Of a stretch of 6,175 nucleotides of DNA, positions 3,386-6,175 are shown piece after piece. This DNA comes from Thermoplasmata archaeon (GTDB lineage Archaea; Thermoplasmatota; Thermoplasmata; Sysuiplasmatales; Sysuiplasmataceae). The first letter of the stretch is position 1; every line of letters begins with the position of its first letter. The notes beneath the pieces were generated by a model, which did not search any database, was not told the origin of the DNA, and was given only the letters and a program-made list of their open reading frames with translations. Where the stretch lies: assembly GCA_021811925.1 (NCBI GenBank), contig JAKAPY010000105.1:1-6175 (forward strand), in the 5' to 3' direction. The position numbers were made by a program, and so were the translations under genes.

Positions 3386-6175
3386 TCACTCCACATAAAT
3401 TGCCGGTCTTCCCGGGAAAGCGTTCGCGCTTCTGCCCGCGGGGTCTTTCATGCCCTCCTCACCCGCACGCTGCACCACCACTTTTGCCTTCAGTTCCCTT
3501 TCAAGAAATTCCACGCTTGAATTGAGGAATGCCTTTTCATCAAGTGTTTCTGCCACCTTCGCCCTGAGCTGAAGCTTCCCCTGTCCCCTTTCAGTTGCGA
3601 GCTTCTTGAAGAATCTGTCCACAGCCGACTTCGCAACGCCGCTCGTCAGGCTGCTCCTCCTTTCCCTGTCCTTAACGCCAGAAATTTCCAGGGAGAGCAT
3701 GTCAGCCTGCCATCCGGCGCATGTGTAAATGTAAATGCCTTTCGGTTTTATGCCGGTGACCTTCACGATCTCATCCACGTCGTTTATCACATCCTCGAGG
3801 TACCCCTCCCTCAGTATCGCATCCTCACTCACCTCGAAACTGTCGGGCTCCGGCAGTATTTCGAGGCAAACGGACGAACTGTTTCCGATTGCGTGCCATA
3901 TCTCCTCGCACATGTGCGGAGTGAAGGGGGCCATCATGAGCGTCTGGAGCCGGGCAAACATTCTTCCTGCTTCCCCGTTCAGCCTTCCGCTCTTCCTCCT
4001 CGAATACCATTTGAGTGCATTCTGCATGTCAATTAGCGCAGCCTTCACGGCGCTCTTGAAAAGCAGTCCTTCCATGAACTCGATGTAGCTGCGGTACAGG
4101 ATGCCGATGGTAGAGATGAACCATCTGTCAACGTCATCTTTCCCCCCGGCCTGGAGTGCACTTAGCGATGAGGCAGACTCCCGCATCTGCGACAGTCTTC
4201 TCCAGCCCGATTCTGCGAAGTCCTCGTCCCAGTTCGGATCGTCAAAGCCTTCACCAGCATATGCCTCCGTGAGCCTTGTAATGTCGGCCCCGTATTTTTC
4301 GAGCGCGGCGTGCAGCATAAGCGAGTTGCCTGCCGATTTGCTCATTTTTGAACCGCTTATGGTTATCCAGCCGTTGACGCCGTATGCCTTGGGCCACAGA
4401 TCTTCGGGGAAAATGGCGACATGGTTGAACAGCGCGAAGGTAAGGTGGTTTCCCACAAGGTCCTTTCCAGAAACCCTGAGGTCCAGCGGATACCAGTAAA
4501 GAAACTCGCGGCGCATGGCCTCCAGTTCTTTCTTGTGGATGCGGTTGCTGTCTGCTGCCTTTTGCGGTTCTCCCTTTCCAAGGAAAACGTAATCGTAGAA
4601 GGAGTCATCAGGCACTCCCTTCCAGCCCGAGGAGCGGGAAAAGTGAAGGGAAATCGTGTAGTATGCCATATAGAGAGTGGAGTCGGACAGAGACTCGATC
4701 TTCCATTTTTCGTCCCACGGCAGTGAAGTCCCGAGACCAGTATGATGGACGCACGCCCAGTCCTTCAGCCAGTCGATTACATTGTCAAACTGCCGGCCGA
4801 GGAAACCCGGGTAGAAGTCCATTTTTGAGACAGCAGCATGGGCCCCCTTCTTCCACTCCTCATCCCCGTAGGCGAGGAACCACTGGTTCTCTACCACCTT
4901 CACGATGCATCTTGTGAGGCAACGGCACACGACCTCGCCCGATGGTTCGTACATGACCGATGCCTGTCCATTCTTCAGCAGGTCCGTCTTTATCTTCTCC
5001 CTTGCCCTGTCTACCGGAAGGCCACCCACGTCTCGAAGGCCGTTCAGCATGCGCCCCTTGTAGAAACCCTCCCTGTATATCTCCTGCCTGGCTTCCTCAA
5101 GCTTTTCTTTTTCGTCCTGGTTCACGATCTTGAGCTTCTCCACCACCCGTTTGGCAGGCAGTGTCCCGTATCCCGGAGTCTCAATTATGTCAATTGGATG
5201 AATCCTGCTTACAATCTCGGAAAGCGCAGGATCGAGTTTCCCTGAGGCCGCACTCTTCTTCAGGTCGAGGAGCGCTATGTAATCGTCTGGCGAATCGCTT
5301 GGAACGGAACTCACTATGCCTGTGCCCTTTGCTGGATCTGCAAAAACCGCCGGTAGAACAGGTATCGTGGCATCCATTGTGTATGAATAAGCCATGGCGC
5401 CCACAATTTTCTTCCCTGTTACCCTTCCCGTTTCAACAAGCCTGACTCCCTGCTGGTCAAGCTTCCCGACTGCATCAGGGCTCAGAATCCACTTTTCTTC
5501 GTCACGGTCCACGACCGCATAGTCTACCGTCGGGTTGATCCATACATTAGTCTGCCCGTAGGCTGTCTCCGGCCTGAGTGTGGCTGCGACGAGGAAGCGT
5601 CCATCCTCAAGCCTGAACTTAAGCAGGGTGTACTCGGTCGGCGTCTCTCCCTCGCCGCTGAGTCTGTCATGGTCGCCCACGGGTATGTTGTCCTTTGGAC
5701 ACCATATGACTGGATGCGATCCCTTCCTTACGTAGTCCTTCTCCTTCAGTCTTGTGAATTGCCACTTGACAAATGAGTCGTATTGGGGGTTAAGCGAGGT
5801 GGTTATGAATTTCCTTCTCCAGTCGATTGACATGCCGACAGATCGCATGATGCTCTCCCATCTCTTGGGAAAATACTCTGTCCAGTACACTGGATCGGAA
5901 AAGCGTTCCACTTCATTACCCAGAATTCCCATATCCCCCATGATCTTCAGCTGCCTCTTCTCTCCGTCCCTTATTCGTGCCGCAGCTGCGACAATGGGAA
6001 GTCCGGTGCAGTGAAAAGCGAAGGGGAAAAGGACATTGAATCCTCTCATCCTCTTGTATCTAGATTCGAAGTCCACCCTAAGGCATGTGAACGCATGCCC
6101 TATGTGCGGCAGACCGTTCATGTAGCTGTAAGGATATGTCGCAAAGTACTTCTTCCTGCTATCAGGGTTTGCTTC
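3386..6175 (-). CDS. leuS: Leucyl-tRNA synthetase, archaeal type, N-terminus off the window
   Basis: This class Ia synthetase attaches leucine to tRNA-Leu using ATP in the cytoplasm. The frame is open to the right edge: reading upstream of the ATG at 6121 gives 18 more residues ending KKYFATYPYSY, the conserved strand before the HIGH motif, so that ATG is internal. Visible length is 929 residues, with about 10-30 missing from the start. In visible numbering: HIGH at 24-27, FHCTGLPI at about 54-61, the WCPKDNIPVGDHD segment at about 158-170, the CP1 editing domain with the Thr-rich TLRPET motif (199-204) and GTGIVSSVPSDSPDDY (284-299) holding the conserved editing Asp, the catalytic ESLSDSTLYMAYYTI (494-508), KMSKS at 610-614, the anticodon-binding helical domain with APFTPHMCEEIW (749-760), and a C-terminal domain ending PGRPAIYVE. 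All catalytic and editing landmarks are intact. Known archaeal LeuRS enzymes proofread norvaline or isoleucine at CP1; I infer the same here. Confidence 0.98.
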   Translation of the reverse strand, partial: EANPDSRKKYFATYPYSYMNGLPHIGHAFTCLRVDFESRYKRMRGFNVLFPFAFHCTGLPIVAAAARIRDGEKRQLKIMGDMGILGNEVERFSDPVYWTEYFPKRWESIMRSVGMSIDWRRKFITTSLNPQYDSFVKWQFTRLKEKDYVRKGSHPVIWCPKDNIPVGDHDRLSGEGETPTEYTLLKFRLEDGRFLVAATLRPETAYGQTNVWINPTVDYAVVDRDEEKWILSPDAVGKLDQQGVRLVETGRVTGKKIVGAMAYSYTMDATIPVLPAVFADPAKGTGIVSSVPSDSPDDYIALLDLKKSAASGKLDPALSEIVSRIHPIDIIETPGYGTLPAKRVVEKLKIVNQDEKEKLEEARQEIYREGFYKGRMLNGLRDVGGLPVDRAREKIKTDLLKNGQASVMYEPSGEVVCRCLTRCIVKVVENQWFLAYGDEEWKKGAHAAVSKMDFYPGFLGRQFDNVIDWLKDWACVHHTGLGTSLPWDEKWKIESLSDSTLYMAYYTISLHFSRSSGWKGVPDDSFYDYVFLGKGEPQKAADSNRIHKKELEAMRREFLYWYPLDLRVSGKDLVGNHLTFALFNHVAIFPEDLWPKAYGVNGWITISGSKMSKSAGNSLMLHAALEKYGADITRLTEAYAGEGFDDPNWDEDFAESGWRRLSQMRESASSLSALQAGGKDDVDRWFISTIGILYRSYIEFMEGLLFKSAVKAALIDMQNALKWYSRRKSGRLNGEAGRMFARLQTLMMAPFTPHMCEEIWHAIGNSSSVCLEILPEPDSFEVSEDAILREGYLEDVINDVDEIVKVTGIKPKGIYIYTCAGWQADMLSLEISGVKDRERRSSLTSGVAKSAVDRFFKKLATERGQGKLQLRAKVAETLDEKAFLNSSVEFLERELKAKVVVQRAGEEGMKDPAGRSANAFPGRPAIYVE

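Noticed and set aside
3169..3525. Plus-strand open frame spanning the hydrolase/LeuRS junction
   Set aside because: Pro/Leu-rich low-quality translation opposite two real genes, with no family resemblance.
6119..6121. ATG at 6121 as the LeuRS start
   Set aside because: The frame continues upstream to the edge and encodes the conserved strand before HIGH, so it is internal.

Overview
The window is a stretch of archaeal chromosome. Five information-processing genes on the minus strand are archaeal/eukaryotic-type: ribosomal proteins S19e, L39e and L31e, a PDCD5-family protein and initiation factor aIF6. A leucyl-tRNA synthetase of archaeal type lies on the same strand. Base composition is moderately GC-rich. 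Starts carry archaeal-style Shine-Dalgarno motifs (GGTGA, GGAG, GAGG), and a TATA box precedes the S19e gene. A Euryarchaeota/Thermoplasmata-like host is my best guess from the overall look of the proteins; this is inference and the sequence does not prove it.

Layout from left to right. (1) 1-516, plus strand: the 3' part of a gene for an unrecognised membrane protein with a coiled coil, an Ala/Pro-rich linker and a C-terminal two-helix membrane hairpin. Its first 50 bases are strikingly GC-rich and may not belong with the rest. (2) 513-2449, minus strand: a tight operon reading S19e, PDCD5-like, L39e, L31e, aIF6. Junctions are a 4-base overlap, then gaps of 10, 5 and 12 bases. The 51-codon L39e gene (1466-1621) is easy to miss because it is so short. 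The operon has a palindromic TATA element at 2528-2539 and a leader of about 60 bases containing a hairpin (2476-2499). It ends against the plus-strand gene with both stop codons inside one CTAG (513-516), next to a 6-bp-stem hairpin (498-512). (3) 2632-3267, minus strand: a small alpha/beta hydrolase with an intact Ser-Asp-His triad and an apparent TTG start. (4) 3386-6175, minus strand: leucyl-tRNA synthetase, running off the right edge just upstream of its HIGH motif.

Functionally, the operon makes parts of both ribosomal subunits (S19e; L31e and L39e near the exit tunnel) together with the factor that keeps 50S subunits from joining 30S too early, so it is a translation and ribosome-biogenesis unit. 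LeuRS charges tRNA-Leu for the same process. The hydrolase and the membrane protein have no evident tie to translation. No mobile element, CRISPR array, tRNA or rRNA gene was found, and no non-coding gap exceeds about 180 bases. I see no convincing new defence or metabolic system. The points most worth a second look are the S19e leader hairpin, the shared-stop/hairpin operon end, the unknown membrane protein and the compositional break at the left edge.
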